64,000 nt of DNA from Pseudoflavonifractor sp. MSJ-37 (GCF_018917965.1 NZ_JAHLPP010000002.1:124001-188000); one strand, 5' to 3'; counted from the first letter of the stretch, positions 41,420 through 50,401 are shown. Numbers and translations: made by a program. Notes: generated from the letters alone by a model not told the origin.

Positions 41420-42058
41420 ATGATCAAGATCGTTGGACTGTGCGGCAGCCCTCTGAAGGGCTCTACCGAATATGTACTGGAGCAGGCTCTCGCCGCCGCC
41501 AAGGCATTCGCCCCGGATGAGATCGAGACCGAGCTGATCTCTGTCCATGGCAAGAAGATCTCCCCCTGCGTCGGTTGTGGCTACTGCAAGAAGAACAAGA
41601 CTTGGTGCTGCATCAAGGACGATATGCAGGAGATCTTCGACAAGATCGCCCACGCAGACGGCCTTCTGGTGGCCTCTCCGGTCTATGTGATGACTGCCAC
41701 CCCCCAGATCCACGCCATTGCCTCCCGGATGCGTCCAGCCATGCACTGCTATCCCGGGATGCTCCGCAACAAGTTCTTCGCCGCTATCGCTGTGGGCGGC
41801 ACCCGCAACGGCGGGCAGGAGGTCACGATCGACGACATCTGTCATCTCTTCGCTACCCGTTCCATGAACATGGTCAGCAATGAAGTCGGCGGCTACACCG
41901 GTGCCAAAGTCTGGACCGCTGATGGAGGGCCGGAGGCCGCCGCCGCCGATACGATCGGTATGAAGACCGCGCTGGATCTGGGCGGCAAGCTGGCCGAGGT
42001 CTGCCTCACCTATGACCTTGGCAAAAAAGCCCTCGCCCAGCGGGAGCCGGCGCGATGA
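41420..42058 (+). CDS. flavodoxin-like NAD(P)H-dependent FMN reductase
   Basis: A 212-residue flavoprotein of the FMN_red/flavodoxin-like family. It begins MIKIVGLCGSPLKGSTEYVL with the FMN phosphate-binding GSP..GST loop. A cysteine cluster CVGCGYCKKNKTWCC follows at residues about 52-66, as in iron-sulfur flavoproteins, then DGLLVASPVYVMTATPQ. It may carry a [4Fe-4S] cluster as well as FMN. It could supply electrons for the pathway or FMNH2 for the UbiX prenylation step; the latter is speculation. The stop overlaps the amidohydrolase start (ATGA). Confidence 0.85.
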   Translation: MIKIVGLCGSPLKGSTEYVLEQALAAAKAFAPDEIETELISVHGKKISPCVGCGYCKKNKTWCCIKDDMQEIFDKIAHADGLLVASPVYVMTATPQIHAIASRMRPAMHCYPGMLRNKFFAAIAVGGTRNGGQEVTIDDICHLFATRSMNMVSNEVGGYTGAKVWTADGGPEAAAADTIGMKTALDLGGKLAEVCLTYDLGKKALAQREPAR

Positions 42059-43404
42059 AGACCGCCTACCTCCACGTCCACATCGTCACGGTAGATGCCG
42101 ACGACCGGGAATTCCCCGACGGCGGCCTGCTCTATGAGGACGGTAGGATCCTGGCCGTGGGAGAGAGCGCCGATATCGAGACGCTGGCCCAGGCTCAGGG
42201 CGCGGACTGCCGGGACGGGCAGGGGAAATTCCTCTTCCCCGGACTGGTCAACACCCATACCCACCTCTATCAGGAGCTGACCAAAGGCTTGGGCAGCGAC
42301 CTGAGCTTGGAGGAATGGTTCCCCACCGCCATGGCCCCTGTGGGGGCTGCCCTCCGGCCCCGGCACATGGAGGCCGGCGTGGCTCTGGGCCTGGTGGAAG
42401 CCATCCGCAGCGGCGTCACCACCGTGGCCGACTATATGCAGCATCAGCCCGTGCCCGGGCTGGGCCGGGTGGAGCTGGACATCGCCGCTCAGATGGGCGT
42501 GCGCATGGTCTATGGCCGCGGCTACCGGGACATCGGCCGCAGGGAGGTCATCGAGGGCCCCGATCAGATCTTCGCCGATGTGGAGGACCTGAAGTCCCGC
42601 TATGAAGTCCCCGGCGGTATGGTGACCGTGTGGCTGGCCCCGGCGGCCAGCTGGGGCGTCACCGAGGACCTCCTGCGGGAGACCCGCCGCTATGCAGACG
42701 CCACCCACACTCCCATCATGATGCACCTCTTCGAGACCGGCTCCGATGAGTCCGGGAGCCAGAAGCGCTTCGGCAAGCCCGCCATCCAGTGGCTGGAGGA
42801 GAACCGCTTCCTGGGCCCCGACCTGCTGGCCGTCCACTCGGTGGCTTTGGGGGAGAAGGAGCTGGAGCGCTATGAGGCCAACCAGGTCATGGTGTCCTAC
42901 GATCCCGTATCCAATATGTACCTAGCCTCCGGCGCGGCCCCCATCCGGGCGCTGAAGGACCGGGGCCTCACCGTCGGTCTCGGCACCGATGGCGCCGGGT
43001 CCAACAACAATAACAATATGCTGGAGGCCATGAAGTCCGGCGCGCTCCTCCAGAAAGTCATCGCGCGGGACCCTCAGGCCATGACTGCCCAGGAGATGCT
43101 CCGCATGGCCACCATCGACGGCGCCCGGGCTTTGGGCCTGGCCGACACCATCGGCTCCATCGAGCCGGGCAAGGCGGCGGACTTCTTCCTCTTCGATCCC
43201 ATGGCCAGCGCCGTGGCCTGCCCCGTGTGCGGCTCTGCCGCCGCCGCGCTGGTATACGCCTCCGACTGCCGTGCGGTCGATACCGTAGTCATCGCCGGAC
43301 GGGCCGTGCTGGAAGGCGGCGTCCTCACCTGCGGAGACGAGAAGGCCATCCTCCGGCGGGCCGCCGATATGGCTGCCGACCTGATGGCCGCCATGCATCC
43401 CTGA
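42055..43404 (+). CDS. amidohydrolase of the TRZ/ATZ (ATZ/TrzA, 8-oxoguanine deaminase-like) group
   Basis: A 449-residue metal-dependent hydrolase/deaminase. The metal site is NTHTHLYQE (HxH), a His in MMHLFETG, a His in LAVHSVALG and the Asp in LGTDGAGSNNNNNM; these are the subtype III ligands used by guanine, 8-oxoguanine, SAH and chlorotriazine deaminases. A C-terminal beta-sandwich closes with GSIEPGKAADFFLFDP. In this locus it probably removes an amino group from, or opens, the imported nitrogen heterocycle. The exact substrate is not readable. It overlaps the upstream gene by 4 nt. Confidence 0.88.
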   Translation: MKTAYLHVHIVTVDADDREFPDGGLLYEDGRILAVGESADIETLAQAQGADCRDGQGKFLFPGLVNTHTHLYQELTKGLGSDLSLEEWFPTAMAPVGAALRPRHMEAGVALGLVEAIRSGVTTVADYMQHQPVPGLGRVELDIAAQMGVRMVYGRGYRDIGRREVIEGPDQIFADVEDLKSRYEVPGGMVTVWLAPAASWGVTEDLLRETRRYADATHTPIMMHLFETGSDESGSQKRFGKPAIQWLEENRFLGPDLLAVHSVALGEKELERYEANQVMVSYDPVSNMYLASGAAPIRALKDRGLTVGLGTDGAGSNNNNNMLEAMKSGALLQKVIARDPQAMTAQEMLRMATIDGARALGLADTIGSIEPGKAADFFLFDPMASAVACPVCGSAAAALVYASDCRAVDTVVIAGRAVLEGGVLTCGDEKAILRRAADMAADLMAAMHP

Positions 43405-43456
43405 CCCTTCATCCCCCACACACGACACGTCCCCAAGAAAGAAAGGAGCCTTTGAT

Positions 43457-44794
43457 ATGGATCAGATCCACGACCTGAGAAGCTTCATGGCCGCCCTGGA
43501 AGCACGCGGCCTCCTGTTCACCGCCAAAAAAGAGGTGGATTGGGACCACGAGATCGGTTCGCTCATCGCCACGCTGGAGCCCAGCGGCCGGGCCGGCTGG
43601 TTCCCCCAGGTGAAGGGCAAGCCCTTCGGCGTCTGCGGCAATATGCTGGGGTCCATGGACTCCATCGCCGTGGCTCTGGGCTGTGAGAAGAGCGAGATCA
43701 CTGACTTCCTGGCCGACCGGCTGGAGCATCCCATCCAGCCCCGTCTGGTCCGCCGGGAGGAGGCCCCCTGTCAGGAGAACGTCCTGCTGGGCGACGACGT
43801 GGATCTGGCCAAGCTCCCTGTGCCCATCCACGCCCCCAAGGACGGCGGCCCCATCATCACCGGCGGCGTGATCGTCTCCAAGGAGCTGGACGGCCCCAAG
43901 CAGAACCTGTCCTTCCAGCGGATGCATGTGAAGGGCAAAAACAAGCTGAGCATCATGATCAACGAGTGGCGGCACCTGAAGGAATTCTATGACGCCGCCG
44001 AGGCACAGGGCAAGGCCCTGCCCATCGCCGTGGCCATCGGCGCCGACCCCGTGGTCTATGTGGGCGGCGGCCTGCGCTACGACGGGGACGAGATGGAGAT
44101 CGCCGGCGCGATCCGGGGCCGTCCCATGGACGTGGTCAAGTGCGTCACCAACGACATCCACGTCCCCGCTGAGGCCGAGTTCATCATCGAGGGCGAGATC
44201 CTCCCGGGCCAGCGGGAGCTGGAGGGTCCCCTGGGCGAGTTCACCGGTCACTACTCCGCCCCCTGGAACAGCCCTGTGATTCATGTGACCGCCATCACCC
44301 ACCGGAACGGCGCGATCTATCAGACCATCAACGGCGCTTCCTTCGAGCATATCAATCTGGGCAATGTCCTGCCCCGGGAGCCTCTGCTGAAGAAGTTCAC
44401 CACCTATGTGAGCACGGGCGTCATCAACGTCCACATCCCGCCCTACGGCTCCGGCTTCCTGGCTCTGGTCCGCATCCGCAAGAAAAACCCCGGTGAGCCC
44501 AAGAACGTGGCGCTGGCCGCCATGATGACCTATGTGAACATCAAGAACGTGATCGTGGTGGACGAGGACGTGGACATCTACGACCCCGCCGACGTCATGT
44601 GGGCCCTGTCCAACCGGGTGGTGCCCGAAAAGGACATCTTCTATGTGCCCAACGCCCAGGGCCATGAGCTGGATCCCTGCTCCGACGAGCGGGGCGTCCA
44701 GACCAAGATGGGCATCGACGCCACCCTCAGCGACGAGAGCCGCTGTCTGGAGCGCGTCCGCTATCCCAAGGTGGATCTGAACGACTATCAGTGA
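43457..44794 (+). CDS. UbiD-family prenyl-FMN-dependent decarboxylase
   Basis: A 445-residue UbiD-type (de)carboxylase. It opens DLRSFMAALEARGLLFTAKK, followed by the metal/prFMN-binding Asn/Glu region SIMINEWRHLKEFYDAA and the catalytic E-R-E-type residues around AEAEFIIEGEILPGQRELEG, with PLGEFTGHYS directly after. Family members act on aromatic and heteroaromatic carboxylates, so a ring carboxylate is probably an intermediate. AAGAAAGGAGC precedes the ATG. The 52-nt gap from the amidohydrolase has no terminator. The flavin prenyltransferase UbiX that makes its cofactor is encoded next. Confidence 0.93.
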   Translation: MDQIHDLRSFMAALEARGLLFTAKKEVDWDHEIGSLIATLEPSGRAGWFPQVKGKPFGVCGNMLGSMDSIAVALGCEKSEITDFLADRLEHPIQPRLVRREEAPCQENVLLGDDVDLAKLPVPIHAPKDGGPIITGGVIVSKELDGPKQNLSFQRMHVKGKNKLSIMINEWRHLKEFYDAAEAQGKALPIAVAIGADPVVYVGGGLRYDGDEMEIAGAIRGRPMDVVKCVTNDIHVPAEAEFIIEGEILPGQRELEGPLGEFTGHYSAPWNSPVIHVTAITHRNGAIYQTINGASFEHINLGNVLPREPLLKKFTTYVSTGVINVHIPPYGSGFLALVRIRKKNPGEPKNVALAAMMTYVNIKNVIVVDEDVDIYDPADVMWALSNRVVPEKDIFYVPNAQGHELDPCSDERGVQTKMGIDATLSDESRCLERVRYPKVDLNDYQ

Positions 44795-44802
44795 CGGAGC
44801 CG

Positions 44803-44832
44803 TTGCCCGCTCCGCCGTCCGCGTGATATACT
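44803..44832 (+). promoter_or_regulatory. promoter of ubiX and regulator
   Basis: TTGCCC (44803-44808), 18-nt spacer, TATACT (44827-44832), suggesting that ubiX and the regulator can be expressed apart from the upstream genes. Confidence 0.55.
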
Positions 44833-44865
44833 GGGCAGGAACGAATGAAGGGGAGGGATGACACC

Positions 44866-45474
44866 ATGGGCGGCCGCTATATCATCGGCATCACAGGAGC
44901 CAGCGGCTCTCTGTACGGAGAGAAGGTCATCCGGCGGCTCCTGACCGCCGGATGCGAGGTCCACGTCTGCATCACCCAGGCCGGCCAGCTCGTCACCCGG
45001 GAGGAGCTGCCCTGGTCCTGGCCCGATGGGGCCGCGCCGGAGGCGATCCAGGCCGCCCTGCGGGACTGGTTCGGCTGTGGGGGAGAGCTGGTGTTCCACG
45101 ACATCCACGCTGTGGGTGCCTCCATCGCCAGCGGCTCCTTCCGCACCGACGGCATGGCGGTGGTGCCCTGCTCCATGGGCACCCTGTCCGCCATCGCCCA
45201 CGGCGCCTCCCACAACCTGCTGGAACGGGCCGCCGACGTGGTGCTCAAGGAGCGCCGCCGTCTGGTCCTGGCCGTGCGGGAGACCCCGCTGAGCACGATC
45301 CATCTGCAAAACATGCTCGCCCTCTCCCAGTGCGGGGCCACGATCATGCCCGCCTGCCCCTCGTTCTATCATGCGCCCGACTCTCTGGACGAGCTGGCGG
45401 ACTTTTTCGCCGCCCGGCTCCTGGATCAGTTCGGCCTCTCCGGCGATGACGTCCGCCGCTGGACCGGTATGTGA
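44866..45474 (+). CDS. ubiX: UbiX-family flavin prenyltransferase
   Basis: A 202-residue flavoprotein making prenyl-FMN from FMN and dimethylallyl phosphate for UbiD enzymes. It has IIGITGASGSLYGEKVIRRL at the N-terminus, VVPCSMGTLSAIAHGASHNL (the FMN/DMAP pocket), ERRRLVLAVRETPLSTIHL and GATIMPACPSFYH. The start at 44866 has GGGGAGGG upstream; an ATG seven codons earlier overlaps that site. Some acidic insertions (residues about 50-70, WPDGAAPEA) are longer than in E. coli UbiX. It is followed by the regulator gene. Confidence 0.93.
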   Translation: MGGRYIIGITGASGSLYGEKVIRRLLTAGCEVHVCITQAGQLVTREELPWSWPDGAAPEAIQAALRDWFGCGGELVFHDIHAVGASIASGSFRTDGMAVVPCSMGTLSAIAHGASHNLLERAADVVLKERRRLVLAVRETPLSTIHLQNMLALSQCGATIMPACPSFYHAPDSLDELADFFAARLLDQFGLSGDDVRRWTGM

Positions 45475-45513
45475 CTCCGGCCCGATCACGTCTCCGGGAA
45501 GGATGTGGATCCT

Positions 45514-46881
45514 GTGTCTGAAAAACTGGTGTTCCTCTCTACCGAATACGTCAAGCCCCATCTGGAGCGTGTCCTGCCCCGGCTTGGGCTGGACGCGTCG
45601 TTCCAGGTGCTGGCCTATCGCCCCTTCGAGGATATCTTCGCCTTCTTCCGGCAGGTGCCTCCGGACGCCGCCGGCATCATTACCAGCGGCAGCCGGTTCA
45701 GCTCCGCCTTCCAGGCCGTCTATCCGGACGATCCCCGAATCGTGCTCCCCATGGGCATCAATGACGCGGAGGTCCACCGGCTCTTCTGGCGGCTCAAGCG
45801 GGACCGGCCGGACCTGGACTTCCAGCGGGTCTACGCCGATTTTTTGGACGAGCTCCATCTGGACATCCCCAGCTTCCTCACCGTGGACCACGGCATCCCT
45901 CTGTCCGTCAGCATGAACGCGGTGGGGGAGAGCGGTCCGGAGGATTTCCTCCGGGGCGAACAGGAGCAGTTTCGAAAGCTCCTGTCCGTATGGGAGACCG
46001 GCCAGTTCCAGGTGATCATCACCCGGTACAGCGGCCTGATCCCCATGCTTCGGGAGCGGGGCGTCACCGTCTACTACCCCTTCAACAGCGTAGATGGGAT
46101 CCGCTCTGCCTGCACCCATGTCCTGCGGGAGATCGAGATGCGGCGGCTCCAAGACTTCCAGGCCGCCGAGATCCATGTGAACCTGTGGACTCAGGACCCC
46201 GCCTATACGGCGGAGACCCTCTATGAACAGAAGCTCCTCCAGCTCCAGCAGACCCTGATGGACTACTTCGGGGGCCAGGCGAAAGACCTGCTCTTCCGCC
46301 GCAGTCACTTCGGCATCGATATCCTCACCGACCGCAAGACAGTGGCCCTCTGCACCCGTAACTACACCTGCTGTGAGATCAGCGCCTTCCTGAACGCCCG
46401 GCTCAGTTTCCAGATCTTCGTGGGCTATGGGGTCGGGAAAGGGGTCTATCAGGCCCGGCTCAACGCCATCAGCGCCACCCGTGAGTCGGAGGTCTCCGGC
46501 GGGAGCTTCCTGATCAACGAGAACGATCAGCTCATCGAGCTGTGGCAGGCCCCTCCGCCTGATGTCAACCTCCGCTGGAGGAAGGCCTCCCACTCCGTCT
46601 ATGCCTATGTGCCCAGCCACACCGGGATCTCTCAGAGCACGATCGACCGGGTGTTCGCCGCCCTGCGGGCCGCTCCCAGTCAACGGATCACCTCTCAGGA
46701 GCTGTCTCAGGCCCTGTCCACCACCCGGCGGAGCGCCAACTACGCCCTGCGCTCCATGACGCAGGCCGGCCTGCTCCAGATCGTCAGCGAACGGAAGCCC
46801 GCCGGCCGGGGCCGCCCCGAGGCTGTCTACGGCCGGGGCCGCCCCGAGGCTGTCTACGGCCGGGCCCCCAAGACAGAGTAG
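45514..46881 (+). CDS. probable pathway regulator, sensor domain plus winged helix
   Basis: A protein of about 455 residues. The N-terminal half (LVFLSTEYVKPHLERVLPRL; AAGIITSGSRFSSAFQ; VIITRYSGLIPMLRERGVTV) resembles PrpR_N-type ligand-sensing domains by eye, though the match is weak. The middle is unassigned. The C-terminal 100 residues form a winged helix (ISQSTIDRVFAALRAA; TSQELSQALSTTRRSANYAL) and end in a 9-residue tandem repeat rich in Gly/Arg. GTG at 45514 is preferred over the GTG at 45505, which overlaps the ribosome-binding site. Position at the end of the locus suggests it controls the importer/UbiD genes in response to the substrate (inference). Confidence 0.7.
   Translation: MSEKLVFLSTEYVKPHLERVLPRLGLDASFQVLAYRPFEDIFAFFRQVPPDAAGIITSGSRFSSAFQAVYPDDPRIVLPMGINDAEVHRLFWRLKRDRPDLDFQRVYADFLDELHLDIPSFLTVDHGIPLSVSMNAVGESGPEDFLRGEQEQFRKLLSVWETGQFQVIITRYSGLIPMLRERGVTVYYPFNSVDGIRSACTHVLREIEMRRLQDFQAAEIHVNLWTQDPAYTAETLYEQKLLQLQQTLMDYFGGQAKDLLFRRSHFGIDILTDRKTVALCTRNYTCCEISAFLNARLSFQIFVGYGVGKGVYQARLNAISATRESEVSGGSFLINENDQLIELWQAPPPDVNLRWRKASHSVYAYVPSHTGISQSTIDRVFAALRAAPSQRITSQELSQALSTTRRSANYALRSMTQAGLLQIVSERKPAGRGRPEAVYGRGRPEAVYGRAPKTE
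46804..46864 (+). repeat. 27-nt tandem repeat at the 3' end of the regulator gene
   Basis: Two perfect 27-nt copies (46804-46830, 46831-46857) plus a 7-nt partial third. They encode GRGRPEAVY repeated and look like a recent slippage duplication. Confidence 0.9.
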
Positions 46882-46920
46882 CCTTTTTCCACCCCGGACC
46901 GGGCCTATCCCAAACAAGTC

Positions 46921-46957
46921 GAATGCCCCGGCGGAGCAGTGCTCCGCCGGGGCATTC
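46921..46957. terminator. palindromic terminator between convergent genes
   Basis: Near-perfect 37-nt palindrome (18-bp arms, GAATGCCCCGGCGGAGCA and its complement around one base). T-tracts are absent, so it probably acts as a strong bidirectional barrier. Confidence 0.65.
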
Positions 46958-46994
46958 CTGTATCATCCTTCTATGCTCATACGTTTGGATCCGC

Positions 46995-48254
46995 TCAGTC
47001 CTCGAACCGGAGCAGTCCCGTCAAATAACGGCGGACCAGATCGAAGGCGTTGTGGGCCGCCATGGTGCGCACCCGCTCCCGGCCGTTCCCGGCGTGGAGG
47101 GTCCGTACCACGGTGCCCTCCGGGGCAGCGATGGCCACATAGACCAGTCCCACCACGTTCCCCCGGTCGTCCGGATCCGGCCCGGCCACGCCGGTGGTGG
47201 AGACGGCGATGTCGCTCCCCAGTACCCGGCGGGCACCCTCGGCCATGGCCCGGGCCACTGGCTCGGACACGGCGCCGTACTGCTCCAGCAGGTCCGCCGG
47301 CACCCCCAGGACGCCGTGCTTCACCTCGTTGGTATAGCTCACCACGCCGCCCTTGAACACGGCGGAGGCGCCCGGCAGATCTGTGACGCGCTTGGCGATC
47401 AGGCCACCGGTGCAGGACTCGGCGCTGCCCAGGGTGACGCCCTTCTCCTTCAGGAGCGCAAGCGCGGCCTCCTCCAGAGAGCCCACGTCGGCCCCGTAGA
47501 TCTTATGTCCGAACAGGGCCCGCAGGTCGGCCTCCACCGGAGCGATCTTGGCCCGGGCCTCGGCCTCCGTGGGGGCCTTGGCGGTGATGCGCAGCTCGCA
47601 CTCGCCCTCCTTGGCATAGGGGGCCAGCGTGGGGTCCCGCATGGCGTTCATCTTGTCCCGCAGGAGGGCCTCCATCCCGGACTCGCCGATGCCGAAGAGC
47701 TTCAGCGTCCGGGAGACGATCACGCCGTCGGCCAGTCCCTCCAGATAGGGCTTGGCCCGGTACTGGAACATGGCCCGGCACTCCCGGGGCGGGCCGGGGA
47801 GCATGATGACCCGGACCCCGTCCTCTCCCTGGAAGGCACAGCCGGGGGCGGTGCCCCAGTCGTTCTGGAACACCTCGGCCCCCTCGGGCAGATAGAACTG
47901 CTGGGCGTTGTTGGTGGTCATCTCCCGGCCGATCTTTTGGAAGAAGGCCCGGCAGCGCTCCTCCGCCTCGGCGTTGTAGACCAGCTTCTTCCCGAAACAC
48001 CCGGCCAGCACGTTCTTGGTCAGGTCGTCGCAGGTAGGACCGAGTCCGCCGGTGGTCACGATCAGGTCGGCCCGGCTCCGGGCCAGCTCCACGGCGGCCC
48101 GGAGCCGCTCCGGATTGTCGCCCACCACCGTGTGGTAGTACACGTCGATCCCCAGCGCGGCCAGGCCCTGAGAGAGCATCTGCGCGTCGGTATTGGCGAT
48201 GCTCCCCAGCAGGAGCTCGGTGCCCACGGCGATCAGTTCAGCGGTATGGGACAT
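46995..48254 (-). CDS. cinA: CinA-family protein (nicotinamide mononucleotide deamidase-type)
   Basis: A 419-residue two-domain CinA. The N-terminal MoCF/COG1058 domain has AVGTELLLGSIANTDAQ and TTGGLGPTCDDLTKN; the C-terminal PncC-type amidase domain begins near LGSAESCTGGLIAKRVTD and contains VSTTGVAGPD. Family members act on NMN and ADP-ribose pyridine-nucleotide breakdown products, and CinA is competence-linked in some Gram-positives. It lies 50 nt after thiI on the same strand, so a thiI-cinA operon is likely. Confidence 0.95.
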   Translation of the reverse strand: MSHTAELIAVGTELLLGSIANTDAQMLSQGLAALGIDVYYHTVVGDNPERLRAAVELARSRADLIVTTGGLGPTCDDLTKNVLAGCFGKKLVYNAEAEERCRAFFQKIGREMTTNNAQQFYLPEGAEVFQNDWGTAPGCAFQGEDGVRVIMLPGPPRECRAMFQYRAKPYLEGLADGVIVSRTLKLFGIGESGMEALLRDKMNAMRDPTLAPYAKEGECELRITAKAPTEAEARAKIAPVEADLRALFGHKIYGADVGSLEEAALALLKEKGVTLGSAESCTGGLIAKRVTDLPGASAVFKGGVVSYTNEVKHGVLGVPADLLEQYGAVSEPVARAMAEGARRVLGSDIAVSTTGVAGPDPDDRGNVVGLVYVAIAAPEGTVVRTLHAGNGRERVRTMAAHNAFDLVRRYLTGLLRFED

Positions 48255-48304
48255 GAAAACGACACTTCCTTCCTGGATCGGTACGATGAGATGATAGGAT
48301 GGGA

Positions 48305-49483
48305 TCAGAGATCGGCGGTCACTTTGATCCGCTCGATGCCCTCCACGGCGGCCTGGACCATGGCGTCGATGTCCAGCGCCTGTTCGGCGGCCTCCACCTC
48401 GCCGGGCAGGGGGCGCAGGCGGGGATGGCGGGGCGTGAACACGGTACAGCAGTCCTCATAGGGCAGGATGGAGGTGTCGTAGGTGTCGATCTTCCGGGCG
48501 ATGGTGACGATCTCCTCCTTGTCCATGCCTACCACGGGCCGGAGGATGGGGAGGGAGCAGACAGACCCGGTGGCCTTCATGGCCTCCATGGTCTGGCTGG
48601 CCACCTGGCCCAGGCACTCGCCGGTGACGATGGCGCCAGCCTTGGTGCGCTCGGCCACCTTCTCGGCGATCCGCATCATGAAGCGGCGCATGATGATGGT
48701 GAAGAGCTCCTCGGGGCATTTCCGGCGCAGTTCCTCCTGGATGGCGGTGAAGGGCACCACATGGACCATGAGCCGTCCACACCAGGGGGTGAGCTTCTTA
48801 GCCAGGTCCAGCACCTTCTGCTTGGCCTCCTCAGAGGTATAGGGGTAGGAGAAGAAGTGGACCATCTCCAGCGCGATGCCCCGCTTGGCGATCATCCAGG
48901 AGGCCACAGGAGAGTCGATGCCGCCGGAGAGGAGGCTCACCGCCCGGCCGTTGATGCCCACGGGCAGGCCGCCGGCGCCGGGCTCCGGGTCCGCGTGGAC
49001 ATAGGCGGCGTAGTCCCGGACCTCCAGATGGACGGTCAGCTCGGGGTGATGCACGTCCACCTTCAAGTTGGGGTAGAGCTCGTCCAGCTCGCCGCCCACA
49101 TACTGGGAGAGCTGGATGGAGGTCATGGGGAAGGACTTGTCCGCCCGCTTGGATTCCACCTTGAAGGTCTTGGCGGCGGAGAGCTTGTCCCCCAGATACT
49201 CCTGGGCGGTCCTGAGCATGGCGTCCTTGTCCTTGGCGCAGGCCCGGGCCCGGGAGAGGCCCACCACGCCGAAGAGGTATTTCAGCGCCTCATAGGCCCC
49301 GTCCAGATCGCAGGTCTCCTCCTGCGGCTCCACGTAGAGGGTGGACTGCTTGGTGTAGACCCGGAACTTGCCATAGGGGCGCAGACGGCGCAGGGCGTTG
49401 CCCATGAGCTTGTCCTCGAAGCTGCGGCGGTTGAGGCCCTTGAGCACGATCTCGCCCAGCTTGAGCAGAATGATCTCTTCCAT
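48305..49483 (-). CDS. thiI: tRNA 4-thiouridine synthase ThiI
   Basis: A 392-residue ThiI lacking the rhodanese extension of the enterobacterial enzyme, as usual in Firmicutes. It starts MEEIILLKLGEIVLKGLNRR, then a ferredoxin-like/THUMP region (VESKRADKSFPMTSIQLSQY; EVRDYAAYVH) and the PP-loop LLSGGIDSPVASW, followed by GECLGQVASQTMEAM. The start at 49483 has AAAAGGAGT upstream and lies just after an extended -10 promoter; the longer open frame is not translated. It transfers sulfur to U8 of tRNA and may feed thiamin synthesis. Confidence 0.95.
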   Translation of the reverse strand: MEEIILLKLGEIVLKGLNRRSFEDKLMGNALRRLRPYGKFRVYTKQSTLYVEPQEETCDLDGAYEALKYLFGVVGLSRARACAKDKDAMLRTAQEYLGDKLSAAKTFKVESKRADKSFPMTSIQLSQYVGGELDELYPNLKVDVHHPELTVHLEVRDYAAYVHADPEPGAGGLPVGINGRAVSLLSGGIDSPVASWMIAKRGIALEMVHFFSYPYTSEEAKQKVLDLAKKLTPWCGRLMVHVVPFTAIQEELRRKCPEELFTIIMRRFMMRIAEKVAERTKAGAIVTGECLGQVASQTMEAMKATGSVCSLPILRPVVGMDKEEIVTIARKIDTYDTSILPYEDCCTVFTPRHPRLRPLPGEVEAAEQALDIDAMVQAAVEGIERIKVTADL

Positions 49484-49520
49484 GTATGTGACTCCTTTTC
49501 GTTCGTTGCTGATCCCGGAT

Positions 49521-49529
49521 ATTATACCA
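49521..49529 (-). promoter_or_regulatory. thiI extended -10 promoter
   Basis: Minus strand TGGTATAAT; no convincing -35 box. The palindromic ATAT flanks (GGATATTATACCATATCC-like) may be incidental. Confidence 0.55.
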
Positions 49530-49589
49530 TATCCCATGGGGGAGTGGGGAGTTTTTTGCGGATGGGGGACGTGGACAGTCCATTCCGCG

Positions 49590-49631
49590 CAAAAGGGCGT
49601 TTTGAGGATCCCGATGATCCCCAAACGCCCC
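49590..49631 (-). terminator. carD terminator
   Basis: GGGCGTTT/AAACGCCC-based hairpin (49595-49630) followed by TTTTG on the minus strand, about 120 nt past carD. Confidence 0.7.
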
Positions 49632-49748
49632 TTCGACTCTATCCGATCCACATTTTTCCGCGGTGATATGATGCCATCCTCAGATACGCATCGGGCACAA
49701 AAGGACCTGTCCTTGGAACGAGCGCCGTCCGGTCTCAGCGGAGCCCGC

Positions 49749-50249
49749 TCAGGACGCCTCCTCCAGCGTTTCGCGGATGTAGTCGGGGACCGCCTCCCGC
49801 TCCAGCTCCAGGGCCACGCTCAGCTCGCCGTAGAGCTGTTCCTCCGCCAGATGGAGGTAGCGTTCATCCAGCTTGCCCGGACGGCGGCCCCGCTCGATGG
49901 CCTCCTGACTGCGCAGACGGATCGTTTTGATCAGCCGCAGGAGCTCTACGCAGTCGGAGGTATGGTAGGCCTCCTGATAATACCGGGACAGGGCGGGCAG
50001 ACTGCGGATCTCGATGGTCTCGGTCTCGATGCTGGGGATGCTCCGCACCAGAGCCTCCGCCTCCTCCCGGGTCAGCACCGGGCGGAGGGCCACCTTGGTG
50101 TCCACCGGGGCGATGATCGTCTCCTTCGTGTAGATGGGCTCCAGCGTATAATAGAGACGGCCGTCCTTGTCTCCCGGTCTGGGGGCGACATCGCGCACCC
50201 GGCAGACGCCGTTCCGGCCATATACGATCAGACTACCAACTGGATACAT
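49749..50249 (-). CDS. CarD-family transcriptional regulator
   Basis: A 166-residue CarD/CdnL-type protein. The N-terminal RNA-polymerase-interacting Tudor-like domain reads MYPVGSLIVYGRNGVCRV, then YYTLEPIYTKETIIAPVDT; the helical C-terminal part has the conserved YHTSDCVELLRLIKTI and YLHLAEEQLYGELSVAL. The ATG at 50247-50249 has GAGGAGG upstream. Such proteins bind RNA polymerase beta and stabilise open complexes, often at rRNA promoters. It is transcribed alone. Confidence 0.92.
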   Translation of the reverse strand: MYPVGSLIVYGRNGVCRVRDVAPRPGDKDGRLYYTLEPIYTKETIIAPVDTKVALRPVLTREEAEALVRSIPSIETETIEIRSLPALSRYYQEAYHTSDCVELLRLIKTIRLRSQEAIERGRRPGKLDERYLHLAEEQLYGELSVALELEREAVPDYIRETLEEAS

Positions 50250-50401
50250 GGGACAGGCCTCCTCATTCACGATATAGTACGATGTCCTTCGTCGTTCGAC
50301 TCCTCTATTATAGCAGGATCCGCCCCGTTTCGCCTGCGTTATCTTGCACAAAAAGCATAAAAGTCCATCTTTTCCCCCTGTTTTCTTCCGGATATTGGGA
50401 C

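Noticed and set aside
20029-48254. A selenoprotein gene (in-frame TGA) near selAB
   Set aside because: I looked for genes interrupted by TGA with continued homology and found none; all nearby enzymes have complete frames.
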